From Drosophila miranda (lineage: Eukaryota; Arthropoda; Insecta; Diptera; Drosophilidae), in the NCBI RefSeq assembly GCF_003369915.1, contig NC_046677.1, positions 17,378,913 to 17,442,912 of the forward strand: a DNA stretch of 64,000 nt, written 5' to 3'. Shown in pieces: positions 63,364 through 64,000 of the stretch; position 1 is the first letter of the stretch; each line of letters opens with the position of its first letter. Under the pieces are notes generated by a model that saw only the letters and a list, made by a program, of their open reading frames with translations, was not told the origin of the DNA and made no database searches. Made by a program: the position numbers and the translations under genes.

Positions 63364-64000
63364 ATGGTATGCTGCTGGATGTCCATATATTTCTATGTAA
63401 AATGTAATAATGAAAAGTAATTAATCAATCAAAGTCTCAAAGGAGGAGTAAAACCACAGCAGAAGAATACTTCTGTGTTTCCTCTCGATATGCGAGAGGG
63501 CACCGAGGCTCTGGCAATCTATTGCATGAATCCTTGTATCTTGGCTTCCAATATACTCGTATGTTGGCAAAAATAAATCAGGGCACAAACTGAAGGCAAA
63601 CCCATGGCCATGGGCAAAGGGGGGTTGGGGGAGGGCATGTGTAATCTTTAGCAGAATCTGTAAATTTGCAATACCTCAACTAACAGCAATCGGTTCATCG
63701 GAGCCTTTCAAATCGAAAACCAATACCGGACTAACGACAAAGACAAACTTTCAGCTGTGTTGTGTGCCTACCTTTTGTCAAGTCATGGAAGCCCTGGCCC
63801 TGGCCCAGGCCCAGCCAGTTCTTCGAGCACTTAGCAATATTGAATTGCAGTCGAAATCGGATCGAAGTGGTTAGAACGACAGGGAATTATTTGCCGCCCG
63901 TCCTGGGGGGTGGGGAGGGGGGTTTGGGGAGTGTGTGACGATTTCGAGTTGAGTCCTGCTGCTTAAGTGTAATTAAATTCGTTCTGCTCCCCCTGCTGTT
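63364..64000. other. Spacer at the window end
   Basis: No coding frame. It contains G-rich runs near 63620-63635 and 63905-63930 and a GGCCCTGGCCCAGGCCCAG repeat near 63793. Confidence 0.5.

Noticed and set aside
1-64000. CRISPR arrays, operons with ribosome binding sites, tRNA or rRNA genes
   Set aside because: The sequence is animal nuclear DNA. The tandem repeats lack unique spacers, and I found no tRNA A/B-box pair or rRNA segment by eye.

Overview
The window looks like Drosophila chromosomal DNA, from the region syntenic to D. melanogaster 2L cytological 23. I read this from the gene order (Cyp309a pair, Rad1, insv, Elba2, ND-B17.2, Arpc5, Drp1), from introns of 47-66 bp with GT-AG ends, and from intergenic DNA rich in (GT)n, poly-A and AAT-type simple repeats. 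The species is not fixed by what I can see; an obscura-group or other non-melanogaster Drosophila is my guess.

Layout. Bases 1-32677 hold no gene I can defend: AT-rich spacer or intronic DNA with several short tandem duplications and microsatellites, plus one exon-like stretch at 15238-15324. A fibrinogen-domain secreted protein lies at 32678-33687 (+). After 4 kb of spacer come two tandem cytochrome P450 genes on the minus strand (38024-39902 and 40365-42282). A 2 x ~390 bp tandem duplication sits directly upstream of the second. From 43.8 to 55 kb the DNA is gene-dense: Rad1 and Sws1 (minus, one base apart, so probably one bicistronic mRNA), insv (minus), Elba2 (plus, head to head with insv), ND-B17.2 (minus), Arpc5 (plus, head to head with ND-B17.2), a possible small unannotated gene (plus) and Drp1 (minus, eight coding exons). 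Bases 55-64 kb are sparse: a decayed coding remnant at 55.4 kb, a candidate secreted-peptide gene at 60721-61115 (minus) and a 261-codon frame with four internal stops at 62578-63363 (plus).

Functional themes. Sws1 (Shu-type recombination mediator) and Rad1 (9-1-1 checkpoint clamp) both act in DNA repair and seem to share a transcript. insv and Elba2 are paralogous BEN-domain DNA-binding proteins transcribed divergently. ND-B17.2 (complex I), Arpc5 (Arp2/3) and Drp1 (mitochondrial fission) are housekeeping genes; the ND-B17.2/Arpc5 promoter carries Ohler-type motifs 1, 6 and 7. The P450s and the fibrinogen gene are typical detoxification and secreted, immune-type families.

Caution: the fibrinogen gene, both P450 genes and possibly the 61 kb gene each carry single-base (-1) frame lesions in otherwise intact genes with correct splice sites. 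Assembly error is the simplest reading, but real recent decay is not excluded. All exon boundaries were placed by eye from splice consensus, phase and family alignment.
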